Counted from the first letter of the stretch, positions 26,082 to 35,740 are shown. The stretch: 64,000 nucleotides of DNA from Lachnospiraceae bacterium (GCA_017442865.1 JAFRXK010000023.1:1-64000); one strand, 5' to 3'. A program made the numbers and translations. The notes: generated by a model from the letters alone, not told the origin.

Positions 26082-27083
26082 ATGAAAAAATTTATTTCTC
26101 TTGCTTTAATCACTGTATTATTATTCACGCTCCCGCTCGTAGCCGGCTGCGACAAAAAAGGCAGCTCTGAGCTTACAAAAATCACTCTCAGTGAGGTGGC
26201 TCACTCCATCTTTTATGCACCGCAGTATGCAGCGATTGAGCTTGGATATTTTGAAGAAGAAGGCATTGCTCTTACACTTGTAAATGATGCCGGCGCAGAC
26301 AATGTAATGACATCTCTTATATCAAAGGATGCCGACATAGGTTTTATGGGCTCTGAAGCCTCCATCTACGTGTATTCTGAAGGCAATGCAGATTACGCCG
26401 TAAACTTTGCACAGCTTACCCAGCGTGCCGGCAACTTTCTTGTAGCAAGGCAGCCTATAGATAATTTCAGCTGGGATATGCTTAAGGGCAAAAATGTCCT
26501 CGGAGGACGCGACGGTGGTATGCCTGAAATGGTTTTTGAATATATACTGATGCAGAATGGAATTAATCCTGACACTGATGTAAATATTGATAAGAGTATT
26601 AATTTCGGTCTTACCGCTGCGGCATTTACAGGCGGTGACGCAGACTTTACCGTTGAATTTGAACCATTTGCAACCTCTCTCGAAATGGAAAATGAGGGCT
26701 GTATAGTTGCATCCTTAGGCGTGGATTCAGGCTATGTGCCTTACACCTCCTACTGTGCGCTTAAAAGCTATTTTGACAGCCATGAGGATGTTATTTCAGG
26801 CTTTACAAGGGCAATTCAAAAAGGTCTTGACTATGTAAACTCACACACCTCAAAGGAAATTGCCACTGTGATTTCCGCGCAGTTTGCTGAAACCGATATT
26901 GACAAAATAGCCACTATCGTTGAAAGATACAAGAATCAGGATACATGGAAAAAGGATACCGTATTTGAAAAGGACAGTTTTGAACACCTTGAAGACATCC
27001 TTATCGCAAACGACAGCATTTCAAAGAAGGTGCCTTATGAAGACCTCGTAACTACAAAATATTCTAAGGACGCTGCAAAATAA
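26082..27083 (+). CDS. ABC importer substrate-binding lipoprotein (NMT1/THI5-like)
   Basis: A 333-residue exported lipoprotein. The signal peptide ends in lipobox LVAGC (Cys23). The mature part reads ITLSEVAHSIFYAPQYAAIELGYFEEEGIALTL, then GGDADFTVEFEPFATSLE, the pattern of NMT1/SsuA-like proteins that bind sulfonates, thiamine precursors or related small molecules. It is on the plus strand among minus-strand genes, like the ATPase and permease at 19123-20680, and is most probably their binding partner although 5.4 kb and five opposite-strand genes lie between. A terminator follows. Confidence 0.9.
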   Translation: MKKFISLALITVLLFTLPLVAGCDKKGSSELTKITLSEVAHSIFYAPQYAAIELGYFEEEGIALTLVNDAGADNVMTSLISKDADIGFMGSEASIYVYSEGNADYAVNFAQLTQRAGNFLVARQPIDNFSWDMLKGKNVLGGRDGGMPEMVFEYILMQNGINPDTDVNIDKSINFGLTAAAFTGGDADFTVEFEPFATSLEMENEGCIVASLGVDSGYVPYTSYCALKSYFDSHEDVISGFTRAIQKGLDYVNSHTSKEIATVISAQFAETDIDKIATIVERYKNQDTWKKDTVFEKDSFEHLEDILIANDSISKKVPYEDLVTTKYSKDAAK

Positions 27084-27098
27084 AAGCTCACTGCAAAC

Positions 27099-27135
27099 AG
27101 CAGGAGCGGTCTGCCACAAACAGTCCGCTCCTGCT
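27099..27135. terminator. Hairpin between convergent genes
   Basis: AGCAGGAGCGG (27099-27109) pairs perfectly with CCGCTCCTGCT (27125-27135) between the stops of the binding lipoprotein and the DUF4349 gene. T-runs are weak, so either or both directions are possible. Confidence 0.65.
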
Positions 27136-27173
27136 TACATACTAAATCTTAATCTTATATAAAGCTTACTATT

Positions 27174-28157
27174 TTACTCTTCAGTATTTTCGTCCTTATC
27201 TGCTTTCTCTGCTTTCTCTGCTTTCTCCTGACGCTTTCTATTTTTATTTTTTCTGCTAATCTTAAAGATTATAACAAGCACCGCAATAAGCACTGCAAGC
27301 GGAATAAGGAAAGGAATAGCACTTATTATAAAGATAAGAGAATCCTTTGACATCTCTATCATAGTCTTTACATTACCCACAAATTTTCTTGATAATTCTT
27401 CAAAGAATGACTCGTCATCAATGTGCTCGGTGATTTCAATAACCTCATCAAGGCTTAAATTAATTGTGCCAAATGATATCTGCTGGTCAAAGGTTCTTTT
27501 TATAGATTCATAATACTCAAGCTCATATCTTACATCAGTAAGCTCTCTCTGAATTGCCAAAAGTGTCTCTAAATCACCTGACTGCTCAAGCATCTTCATA
27601 AGAGTTTCCTGCTCAACCTTAAGCGCTTCAATACGGCTTTCGGTATCTACATAATCAAGAGTTACATCCTTAACCTCTTCATTGAAGCTTGTAACATTGC
27701 CGGCTGTCTTTACAACTTCAATAAGCATTGACATCTTATCTGCCGGAACACGTATTACTAAATATGCATGTCTGTTTCTGCTGTAAGAATAACTGTTTCC
27801 ATTTATCTCCGAGCTTTCAATATATCCGCCGAAGGCTTCTATCTTCTCATATATAATATCAAGAGTCTTATCAAACTCCTTTGTTTCGGCATCAACATTA
27901 TACTTTTTTATAAGCTTTCTGTTAAACGAATCAGTATCCTTCACAACCGAAGAAGGTGAAGTTGATGCAACGCCTTTGTTTTCATCGACAGCCTCCGGGC
28001 TGTCAATTGCATTATCGTAGCTGTCAGCCATCTCATACTTGCCTTCAGCGGTATAATCAACCCTTGAGTCCTTGCTGTAATTTTTTGAACTTCCACAGCC
28101 TGCCAGCAAAATAATTGCTAATGTTATACATATTAAAATCTTAATTCTATCTCTCAT
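27174..28157 (-). CDS. DUF4349 lipoprotein
   Basis: A 327-residue lipoprotein: signal peptide with LLAGC near residues 20-24, a low-complexity linker, then the DUF4349 core. The core includes YIESSEINGNSYSYSRNR, LVIRVPADKMSMLIEVV and a coiled coil (ESRIEALKVEQETLMKML, about 180-240). A C-terminal membrane helix (about 275-305) is followed by a Lys/Glu-rich tail. The ATG at 28157 has GGGAG upstream; a start 36 bases earlier is less likely. It lies seven bases downstream of the anti-sigma-like gene region, so the three genes to 29607 form an operon. A role in envelope stress is inferred. Confidence 0.9.
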   Translation of the reverse strand: MRDRIKILICITLAIILLAGCGSSKNYSKDSRVDYTAEGKYEMADSYDNAIDSPEAVDENKGVASTSPSSVVKDTDSFNRKLIKKYNVDAETKEFDKTLDIIYEKIEAFGGYIESSEINGNSYSYSRNRHAYLVIRVPADKMSMLIEVVKTAGNVTSFNEEVKDVTLDYVDTESRIEALKVEQETLMKMLEQSGDLETLLAIQRELTDVRYELEYYESIKRTFDQQISFGTINLSLDEVIEITEHIDDESFFEELSRKFVGNVKTMIEMSKDSLIFIISAIPFLIPLAVLIAVLVIIFKISRKNKNRKRQEKAEKAEKADKDENTEE

Positions 28158-28199
28158 ATTATTTTCTCCCTTATTATTAATCAATTTACGCATCCTGTA

Positions 28200-29066
28200 T
28201 TACCAGCTTTCATTGTATACAAATTTACCTTCATCGTTTCTGACAAATAACAACCGATAACTGATGTCACCCGCATCTAAAGTAATTAATGCGGTCGGAA
28301 TTCCCGAAAAACCTCCGTCAGGCAGCTGTCGCTGCTTTACAAGATAATATTTTATCGAATTGTCACCAACTACAATATCATAATCCTCTGACTCATCACC
28401 ATAATTGTAAACCACCTCAATCATATCTATGCTTACTGTCCCGATTGTAGCACTCTTTACTTGAGCAGAAGTTATATCGCCATTATCAAACAATACTTCT
28501 ATAACATCTCTGTCTTCCTCTTCATAAATATAACACTCCATGCCATCGGTAGTAAGCGTACATGCAGCATATTTTTCTTCACCTGTGATATCACCCAATT
28601 GCTCAGCCTGCGCATCTGCATTTTCAGCTTCATTCCCGATATTAGCGCCATAATAAATGTTATCATCTTTTGAATATGTTGCTTCTTTATTTTCATTTGA
28701 AGATGACGCTGCTTTGTTTTCATCAGCCTGAACCTCTTCATTCACTATACCTTCAGCGATTTCATAGCTGCCCTCTGCCATACTGCTGTCCGCCGCCTTT
28801 TTAAAGCTTAAATCGCCTCTGTTAATAATCATAAATGCAGCGCCGGTAAGCACACACACTATTGCAAATCCGGCTGCGTATCTGCCTAGCCTGCTTATTG
28901 TTCCTGATATCTTATTCTTTTTTGTTAAATCATGCATCTTTTTTTCAAAATCCATTGAAAATATATGCTCCTCTTTAAGCTCATCCTCAGCAGGAATATT
29001 CTCAAATTCCTTCTCTCTTGCTTCGAGCAATGCCTTTTTTAATAATTCATTCTTATCAGCTGACAT
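28200..29066 (-). CDS. Anti-sigma-factor-like membrane protein
   Basis: A 288-residue single-pass protein. The N-terminal cytoplasmic 60 residues include EHIFSMDFEKKMHDLTKK, a pattern seen in anti-sigma factors of Clostridia. A membrane helix (about 65-85) follows, then an acidic linker and an extracytoplasmic domain (about 150-288). The start overlaps the end of the sigma factor gene by 11 bases, so the two are coupled. By position it should hold that sigma factor inactive until an envelope signal arrives; this is inference from gene order. Confidence 0.8.
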   Translation of the reverse strand: MSADKNELLKKALLEAREKEFENIPAEDELKEEHIFSMDFEKKMHDLTKKNKISGTISRLGRYAAGFAIVCVLTGAAFMIINRGDLSFKKAADSSMAEGSYEIAEGIVNEEVQADENKAASSSNENKEATYSKDDNIYYGANIGNEAENADAQAEQLGDITGEEKYAACTLTTDGMECYIYEEEDRDVIEVLFDNGDITSAQVKSATIGTVSIDMIEVVYNYGDESEDYDIVVGDNSIKYYLVKQRQLPDGGFSGIPTALITLDAGDISYRLLFVRNDEGKFVYNESW

Positions 29067-29607
29067 AACCTGCCTCCTTCTTTAACATCTCCTGAAGCTT
29101 CTTTCTCGCTCTGTACATTCTAACATTTACATTCTTTGCCGATATTCCGAGTATCTCTCCTGCTTCGCTGTCAGACAGTCCATGTAAATATTTAAGTTCA
29201 AAAACCTCCCTGTATGTATCGTCTAATTTTGATATGCATTTTAAAAGCGCCTGATAATTTTCCTCTGAAATATACTCCTCCAGAATATCATCATTGTCTG
29301 ACAGATAGTCACCAACCTCATCTATACTGATTATTTCAGCCCTGTTCTTCTTTCTTAATATATCAATCGCTCTGCTTTTAACTACTGCTGCCAGAAAACT
29401 CTTCGTCCTTCCCACTTCCTCCTCATTAATTTTGTTAATATAATGCGTAACCGTCAAAAAAGCTTCATGTACTGCGTCCTCTGCTAGATATTCATCCCCA
29501 AGCACACCTTTCGCAATATACCACATAAAATAACGATATTGATTGTAAAGTCTTACAAATTTATTTCGCTCGTCATCCGAATCAAGCATTGCAAAACACA
29601 AAAGCAT
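29056..29607 (-). CDS. ECF-type sigma-70 factor
   Basis: A 183-residue extracytoplasmic-function sigma factor. Region 2 is seen as FVRLYNQYRYFMWYIAKGVLG and YLAEDAVHEAFLTV; region 4 as LDDTYREVFELKYLHGLSDSEAGEILGISAKNVNVRMYRARKKL. GGAGG lies eight bases before the ATG. It starts the three-gene operon with the anti-sigma-like protein and the DUF4349 lipoprotein. Target genes are not visible in the window. Confidence 0.94.
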   Translation of the reverse strand: MLLCFAMLDSDDERNKFVRLYNQYRYFMWYIAKGVLGDEYLAEDAVHEAFLTVTHYINKINEEEVGRTKSFLAAVVKSRAIDILRKKNRAEIISIDEVGDYLSDNDDILEEYISEENYQALLKCISKLDDTYREVFELKYLHGLSDSEAGEILGISAKNVNVRMYRARKKLQEMLKKEAGYVS

Positions 29608-29790
29608 CCTTTGTTCCTCCCTGTTTTTTGCGCAGAAATATTACTCATCTACTTATTAAACGCAAAGCATATATATATTACTACAACAATTTTAAAAATT
29701 TTCTTATTATTTATTTTAAATCAACTATAATAGAAATGGAAGACTAAATATAAGCAATGCTGCAGCAGGTTTTCTGCAAAATAATATTAA

Positions 29791-29835
29791 ACGGCTGTAT
29801 GCAATCTGATACCGATTCAAATAGCATACAGCCGT
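29791..29835 (-). terminator. Terminator of the GH95 gene
   Basis: A perfect 12-bp inverted repeat ACGGCTGTATGC / GCATACAGCCGT lies 29 bases beyond the GH95 stop and on the minus strand is followed by TTTAATATTATTTT. Confidence 0.75.
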
Positions 29836-29863
29836 TATAGCTTTTGATTAATTACTTATTACA

Positions 29864-32800
29864 TCAGTTTACTGCATCAATAATGTTCTGCTTTAACCAC
29901 GCCTTCATTGATGCGCTCGTGTCAGCACTGTTATACAATACATTTGCAACCGCATAAACATTTGTCTTATAGCCTCCGCCTGCATTTGACGCAGCATTTG
30001 TTTCGGTATAATAATATGTCTGCTCGGTATTGTTTACATCCATGTATGTAATGTATGACCTTGCTGATATATCAATTGTATATCTGCCTGAGCCGATACC
30101 TGTAATAACACAGGTGTATATAAGCGAATCGGCTGTTGTGTCAAATATCTTTTCCGCCGGAGAGACAACCATTCCCCTTGCAGCCTGAGCAGCGTTTACA
30201 TCCTTCACCAGCTCTGTGCTGCTTACATTTGCAGCCTTTGTAACAACCGTGCCAAAACCTATACCCTTATCGTCCGGGCTGTCAGGCTTAAGAGGTACAT
30301 TCTGTCCATTAAGTGCCTCAACCTTTGAGATAAGGTCATTTCCTATCTTCGTTAAGAACCTTAAGCCGCTCGGGTTTGTAATTCTAATCTGCGCACCGAT
30401 TATTTCAAGCCGGCTGCCCGCATCAATCCAGCCTGCGTACAGCGTCGTCTCATCAGTAATATCAGAAAGCACTGCCGCATAATTCTTTGCATTATTAATA
30501 TCGCTTACACTGTTTAACTGTACATTTCTCGTAAACCAGCCTGCGAAAAGCCTGTTATTTTCAGCCGGGCAATGATAAAACTGTGCCGGTGATTCGCCCT
30601 TTGCAAGCGTAGCCTGTGCAACAATATTTCCGTTGCTTATATAGGTTATATTGTACTCGTCAGGCGTGACATTTTCAGGGTATGTATTAATGTAATAGGT
30701 CTCTCCCGGCGTTGTGGCAAATGAAATCCTGTTGGCATTAAGTGTGTTGTATGAAACCTGTCTGCCTCTTGAATCGTAAACAGGCTTGCCTGCAATACCG
30801 TTATACGAAACAACGCAATCACTGCCTGAATTTGACTTAATAACTGCATAATTTAAATTCTTACTGCTCCAGTCCATTGACACCTCAAAATTGCCTCTTG
30901 CCTTTATACCGCTCGCATATCCATTGCTCCACATATCAGGAAGCGCCGCAAGCAGGTCAATTGAATCGCCCTGGCTCTGCAAAAGCATCTCCGTCATACC
31001 GGCTGTCGCACCAAAATTACCGTCAATCTGGAATGGAGCATGTGTATCAAAGAGATTCTTTAGGGTTGACTCTAAAAGTATCTGGTTAACCATGACTCCC
31101 GCATGATTTCCATCTCTTAATCTTGCCCACATATTTATCTTCCATGCCTTGCTCCAGCCTGTGCCGCCGTCTCCGCGGACATTAAGTACAGTCTTCATGG
31201 CTTCAACATTTGCATCATCCTGCGCACTTCTTCCCGCAACAACAAGAGTGCCCGGATGAAGTGCAAAGAGCTGGTTTACATGACGATGACCGTAATCACC
31301 GACTATATCCTGAGCAGTTTCATCCTTCCACTCAAGGTATTCTCCCGCAAGTCCTATCCTTGGAAGGTACAGTCTGCTCATCGCAGTCCTGACCTCTGCA
31401 ATCTCAGATGTGTTTATATTCAAAATATCCGCAGCCTCAAGTACCATATTGAAAAGCTCCCAGATGATTTCCTGGTCACAGGATGCGCCGAGCGAATATG
31501 AACCATGTTCAGGTGAATATGAAGGGTTTGAAACAAGTGTGCCGTCTCTTGAATCGAGCCACAGATTATCGACCCAGAAAAGAGCCGCCGAAAGCATAGT
31601 ATTGAAGTTTTGTGCAAGGAACTGCGTGTCCATATTGTACTGATAATATTCCCAGATGTCCTGACACAGCCATGCCGCAGCCGCCGGGAAATAAAATGCA
31701 TCTGAAACAGCCGGTCCCGTGTTGCCCCAGATATTATTTTCGTGGAAGGTTACCCAGCCTCTTACCGGACCGCCGTTCTGCTTTACAAAATAATAATCCG
31801 CCGTCTGGGTTCCCCTTGGAACGAGTGAATTAATATAATCAACAACCGCTGTATGGCATTCTGCAAGGTTACACTGCTGCGCCAGCCAGTAGTTCATCTG
31901 AAGGTTAATGTTTGTATGATAATCAGAATCCCAAGGCGAGCTTAAGCCCTGCGCCCAGATGCCCTGAAGATTTGCCGGAAGCGAACCCTCTCTGGAGCAT
32001 GAAATCAGAAGATATCTTCCGAATTGATAATAAAGCATCTCAAGATATCTGTTTTCAGCATTTGTGTTTGTCTTATTGTAACCGCTTAAAAGCGCATCCG
32101 TAGGCTTTGATGGAAGCGTCGTTGAACCAAAGCTTACATCCACTCTGTTAAACAAAGCCTTATAGTCGGCAAGGTGTGCCGCCAAAAGTGCATTGTAGCC
32201 CTTGCTTACCGCACTGTTTACCCTGTTTGCAACTGCCGTAAGCGGGTTTTCATTTGAGAAATAATTGAATGTTGCATCTGTACACTGAACATAATTTGTG
32301 CCGCAGCTCATAACTATAAGCACCGAATCTGCGCCCGATACCCTTACTCCGTTATAAATCTGTGTTAATGTTCCGTTCTGTGGAATAACCTTAATCTGCT
32401 GGGCAAATTTAAGTCCGTCTGCACGCTGGTCGGCAGGCTGTCCTGTCATGGTAATTGTATTTCCGCTTACAGAGACAGTCTTGTTTGTCTGTTCGGAATT
32501 AACATAAATCTGCCTGTCTATCATGCCGCTTCTATTTGCGGAAAGTCTGATAACCATTACATTGTCAGGATAGCTTATAAAATATTCCTTTGTATATCTT
32601 GTGCCGTTCTGAGTATAAGAAACCGTCTCAACCGCTGTATTTAAATCAAGACTTCTTACATAATCCGTATAATCAGCATTTGTCTTGTTTGTATTTATAA
32701 GCTCAATCTCAGAAAGCTGTGGCGGCATGCCCTCGCGCGTCGCTGTAATTTCAAGCTTATAATATTTATAATTGCAGGTTGATGAGAGCTGGTATGTTTT

Positions 32801-33646
32801 TGTCTGATATCTGGCTGAGAAGGTCTCACCGTTTCTGGTGTCAACAACAGTGTAGTTATTACCGTCATTTGAACCGTAAAGCTTCCAGTTGTAAGGGTCT
32901 CGTCCTTCCATATCATTTGCTGATGATATAGCATATCTGTTAAATTTCTTCTGTCCAGAGTAGTTCCATGAAACAATTATCGGGAAGGTAATGTTGTTGC
33001 CAACGCTGCTGTTACCCGAATACCATTTTGTGCCTGTAGAGCCGTCAAAAAGATTTGTTGACATCTCGCCGCCATTTACAGGCTCAGCATTTGATGTGGC
33101 GTTTTCAAGCATAGGCTCGGTAAACTCAGGGTCGTCAATAAAAATATTGCCAAGCGTCTGATATGTACCGAAATTGTTCTTCTCGCCCTTTAACTGACTG
33201 ATTAATGACAATACAGTCTGGCTGTTTGAATAATTGTTGGCGATAATATCACCGTTTCCGTTACGATACGCAGATTTTGTATTCGTAAAGGTTGTCATTT
33301 CATCCTGAAGCGCCTGCCTTACCTGCTGCAGTGCATTCTTTACACTTGCCGAATCACCTGCCCATCCGCCGTCATATGCCGGATTGGCACCCGGACCTCC
33401 TGACCATATGCTGTGTTCATTAACCTGGATTTTGTCGCTTTCAACCCCGCCGAAAACCATCGCACCTATAAAGCCGTTGCCAAGCGGTGTCGCCTCGCTC
33501 TCCCAGTCGTTTGCCGGAGAAGTGTACCATGTCTTAAGCTGTGTTTCTGACTCTGCCGCCAATGCCGTACTGTCTTTTCCTACAAAGGCAGTTCCCTGAA
33601 GCATCAATGCTGCCGCCAGAAAAATCGAAATTACTTTTCTAATCAT
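29864..33646 (-). CDS. Secreted GH95 alpha-L-fucosidase with inserted CBM32
   Basis: A 1260-residue secreted glycosidase probably removing alpha-1,2-linked fucose from host or plant glycans. Order: signal peptide (1-30); first half of the GH95 beta-sandwich (ATPLGNGFIGAMVFGG, IQVNEHSIWSGGPG); an F5/8-type C (CBM32) domain at about 170-320 (FDGSTGTKWYSG, WKLYGSNDGNNYTVVD, ITATREGMPPQLSEIEL); rest of the sandwich from DYTDYVRSLDLNTAVETVSY; the catalytic barrel with YHTNINLQMNYW and FQIDGNFGATAGMTEML; a Listeria-Bacteroides-type repeat (ITYISNGNIVAQ to TTLYAGW); and a C-terminal domain of about 190 residues. The ATG at 33646 is preceded by AAAGGGG. No wall anchor is visible, so it is free or held by its C-terminal domains. 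Confidence 0.93.
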   Translation of the reverse strand: MIRKVISIFLAAALMLQGTAFVGKDSTALAAESETQLKTWYTSPANDWESEATPLGNGFIGAMVFGGVESDKIQVNEHSIWSGGPGANPAYDGGWAGDSASVKNALQQVRQALQDEMTTFTNTKSAYRNGNGDIIANNYSNSQTVLSLISQLKGEKNNFGTYQTLGNIFIDDPEFTEPMLENATSNAEPVNGGEMSTNLFDGSTGTKWYSGNSSVGNNITFPIIVSWNYSGQKKFNRYAISSANDMEGRDPYNWKLYGSNDGNNYTVVDTRNGETFSARYQTKTYQLSSTCNYKYYKLEITATREGMPPQLSEIELINTNKTNADYTDYVRSLDLNTAVETVSYTQNGTRYTKEYFISYPDNVMVIRLSANRSGMIDRQIYVNSEQTNKTVSVSGNTITMTGQPADQRADGLKFAQQIKVIPQNGTLTQIYNGVRVSGADSVLIVMSCGTNYVQCTDATFNYFSNENPLTAVANRVNSAVSKGYNALLAAHLADYKALFNRVDVSFGSTTLPSKPTDALLSGYNKTNTNAENRYLEMLYYQFGRYLLISCSREGSLPANLQGIWAQGLSSPWDSDYHTNINLQMNYWLAQQCNLAECHTAVVDYINSLVPRGTQTADYYFVKQNGGPVRGWVTFHENNIWGNTGPAVSDAFYFPAAAAWLCQDIWEYYQYNMDTQFLAQNFNTMLSAALFWVDNLWLDSRDGTLVSNPSYSPEHGSYSLGASCDQEIIWELFNMVLEAADILNINTSEIAEVRTAMSRLYLPRIGLAGEYLEWKDETAQDIVGDYGHRHVNQLFALHPGTLVVAGRSAQDDANVEAMKTVLNVRGDGGTGWSKAWKINMWARLRDGNHAGVMVNQILLESTLKNLFDTHAPFQIDGNFGATAGMTEMLLQSQGDSIDLLAALPDMWSNGYASGIKARGNFEVSMDWSSKNLNYAVIKSNSGSDCVVSYNGIAGKPVYDSRGRQVSYNTLNANRISFATTPGETYYINTYPENVTPDEYNITYISNGNIVAQATLAKGESPAQFYHCPAENNRLFAGWFTRNVQLNSVSDINNAKNYAAVLSDITDETTLYAGWIDAGSRLEIIGAQIRITNPSGLRFLTKIGNDLISKVEALNGQNVPLKPDSPDDKGIGFGTVVTKAANVSSTELVKDVNAAQAARGMVVSPAEKIFDTTADSLIYTCVITGIGSGRYTIDISARSYITYMDVNNTEQTYYYTETNAASNAGGGYKTNVYAVANVLYNSADTSASMKAWLKQNIIDAVN

Positions 33647-33756
33647 TTTTACCCCTTTCGTAAATTCATACATTTATACATTACAGTAATTCTCCATATA
33701 ATGAATTTTTACTGTTGTATACATAAATAATAACACACATGTTCAAACGTTTTTTA

Positions 33757-33945
33757 TTCCCGCGAGCAACGAGCCAAGCGGACGAGCTTGCTCGTCCATT
33801 TGGCGACTGCCGCGAGGGGCGATAGCAGCCAGTGGCAGCTATCGCCGACCGTAGTGGAACGTAGACCGAATACCCCGCCCCTTTGGAGCGCACAAATTAA
33901 AAACGAGCCAAATCATGCCCCATAGCTTGCTGCGGGGTATTTAAC
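33757..33945. repeat. GC-rich multi-hairpin intergenic element
   Basis: About 190 bases much richer in G+C than the flanks. It contains consecutive hairpins: GACGAGC/GCTCGTC (33781-33796), a 29-base stem GGCGATAGC...GCTATCGCC (33818-33846) with inner GCC/GGC pairs, and a closing pair ATACCCCGC/GCGGGGTAT (33870-33940). No gene is in it. The last bases (TGCGGGGTATTT-ACTAT) recur at 53433. A dispersed palindromic element is the best reading; a structured RNA is the alternative. Confidence 0.6.
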
Positions 33946-34047
33946 TATTATCTGTATTTCTATAAAACAATTGACCCCTGATGTTACTTATTTTATAATA
34001 AAAATATCCTTTTTAAAATATATTTTTTATCTGATTTCGGAGGAATT

Positions 34048-34806
34048 ATGAAAGAAAAATTATATACTATACCGATTAATGATGCAGTAAACCAGAATGA
34101 TGAATGCCCTTTCTGCTTTATAGAGCGAAAGCTTGAGCATGATGCGCTTGATTTCGTGCTTGGAAGCGCATATATGGAGCCTGATTTCAGAGACATAACC
34201 GACGAACACGGTTTTTGCAAAAATCACTACAAGGAAATGTTCCAATACGGCAATGCGTTAGGCAATGCACTGATGTTAAAGACCTATTATCTTAAGCTAA
34301 ATAAGGAGCTAGATAAACAGCTTAAAAGTTACTCTCCTGCGAAGCTTTCCTTCAAGCAGAAATTAAAATCCTCAAAAGAGACTGTATCCTCACCTCTGAC
34401 CGACTGGATTAAAGCAAAGGATTGCGACTGCTATATCTGCAGCTACATAAACGAATATTATGAGCAGTATATGAACACATTTTTATATCTTTTAAAAAAT
34501 GACAATGAGTTTTTTGAAAAGATTAAAAACAGCAAGGGCTTCTGTCTTCATCACTTCGGCAGTCTGACAGAACACGCAGAGGTAAAGCTTAATGACAAGG
34601 AAAAAGAAAAATATATGCCTGTACTGTTTGATGTCATGAAAAAGAATATGCAAAGAATGTTTGATGATATATCATGGTTTGTAGACAAATTTGATTACCG
34701 CAACAAGGATGCCGACTGGAAGACCTCAAAGGATGCGGTTCAAAGAGGCATGCAGAAGCTTGTCGGAAGCTACATCGCCGACGAGCCATATAAGAAGAAC
34801 CAGTAA
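34048..34806 (+). CDS. DUF6062 family protein
   Basis: A 252-residue soluble protein. Characteristic Cys/His blocks are NDECPFCFIERKLEHD (near 20), GFCKNHYKEMF (about 60), KDCDCYICSYINEYYEQYM (about 130) and GFCLHHFGSLTEH (about 170). The repeated CxxC and CxxH pairs suggest metal binding. The family is common in Clostridia and has no known function. CGGAGG precedes the ATG. It stands alone on the plus strand between the multi-hairpin element and a small perfect hairpin. Confidence 0.88.
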   Translation: MKEKLYTIPINDAVNQNDECPFCFIERKLEHDALDFVLGSAYMEPDFRDITDEHGFCKNHYKEMFQYGNALGNALMLKTYYLKLNKELDKQLKSYSPAKLSFKQKLKSSKETVSSPLTDWIKAKDCDCYICSYINEYYEQYMNTFLYLLKNDNEFFEKIKNSKGFCLHHFGSLTEHAEVKLNDKEKEKYMPVLFDVMKKNMQRMFDDISWFVDKFDYRNKDADWKTSKDAVQRGMQKLVGSYIADEPYKKNQ

Positions 34807-34826
34807 GCATATTTATAAAGCCTTCA

Positions 34827-34851
34827 GGGGCGCTTCGAAACGAAGCGCCCC
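34827..34851. terminator. Perfect hairpin after DUF6062 gene
   Basis: GGGGCGCTTCG pairs with CGAAGCGCCCC around an AAA loop. There is no T-run on either side, so termination is likely but unproven. Confidence 0.45.
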
Positions 34852-34908
34852 ATCATTGTACATAATTATATATTTAATATTGACATTCAGTCTGAAACCA
34901 TCATAAAC

Positions 34909-35586
34909 TTACTTGCCTGTTGGTATAAACTGCTTTAACACTGCTGCAACATTGCTTATAGGCATCGTCTGGATAATAATCTTACCAGGACCGGTTACTA
35001 CCGTATTGAAGAGGCCTTCTCCGCCAAATACAACATTCTTAACACCTGATACAGTCTTGATATCCATTGTACATGAAGCATCCATTGCAACAAGATAGCC
35101 TGTGTCGAGAACCATTGACTGTCCTGCGCCTAATTCATACTCAACAGCACTTCCGTCGATTTCAATAAAAGCTACACCATTTCCCGATAACTTCTGCATA
35201 ATAAAGCCTTCTCCGCCAAAGAAGCCTGCGCCAAGCTTCTTCTGGAATACTACATCAAGGTTTACGCCCGCTTCACTTGCAAGGAATGCCGACTTCTGTG
35301 CAATGATTGGTCTGTCAGGCGTAATCTGGAGCGCTCTTATCTCACCCGGAAAGCTTGATGCAAATGCAATCATGCCATCGCCACCCTGTGCGGTATATCT
35401 GTTCTGGAACATTGATTCTCTTGAGAACATACGTCCGATAGCCTTGCCAATACCGCCTGCAGATGTCTCCATCTTCATATTCGGACTCATCCAGCTCATA
35501 GCTCCTGCTTCACTTACTACTGTTTCATTTACTCCCAGTTCACATACAACAACCGGAAGGTTTCCACCCTTTACCTCATACCTCAT
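34909..35586 (-). CDS. AIM24/TIGR00266 family protein
   Basis: A 225-residue soluble beta-rich protein of the AIM24-like family. Typical blocks are MRYEVKGGNLPVVVCELG, GAMSWMSPNMKMETS, MFSRESMFQNRYTAQGG, IALASS-like MIAFASSFPGEI, GFFGGEGFIMQKLSGNGVAFIEIDG and GLFNTVVTGPGKIIIQTMP. The bacterial function is unsettled. The ATG at 35586 was chosen because GGAG lies nine bases upstream; a TTG two codons earlier is too close to it. It is single, downstream of the MATE gene. Confidence 0.92.
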   Translation of the reverse strand: MRYEVKGGNLPVVVCELGVNETVVSEAGAMSWMSPNMKMETSAGGIGKAIGRMFSRESMFQNRYTAQGGDGMIAFASSFPGEIRALQITPDRPIIAQKSAFLASEAGVNLDVVFQKKLGAGFFGGEGFIMQKLSGNGVAFIEIDGSAVEYELGAGQSMVLDTGYLVAMDASCTMDIKTVSGVKNVVFGGEGLFNTVVTGPGKIIIQTMPISNVAAVLKQFIPTGK

Positions 35587-35740
35587 AATCAAGTTCTCCT
35601 TTTCTTTTTAGTTTTGCACAATGCTTAAATTGCGTTATGATGAATCAGGCTGTCATATGCTGTTTTCCTGCGCTTCATCAAAAGCATCTTATATAATAAT
35701 TATAGCTAAAATGCTTTATCTATGCAATAAAATATATGTA

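Noticed and set aside
33681-33893. 70-residue minus-strand frame in the multi-hairpin element
   Set aside because: It spans the hairpins, lacks a ribosome site and has composition set by the palindromes.
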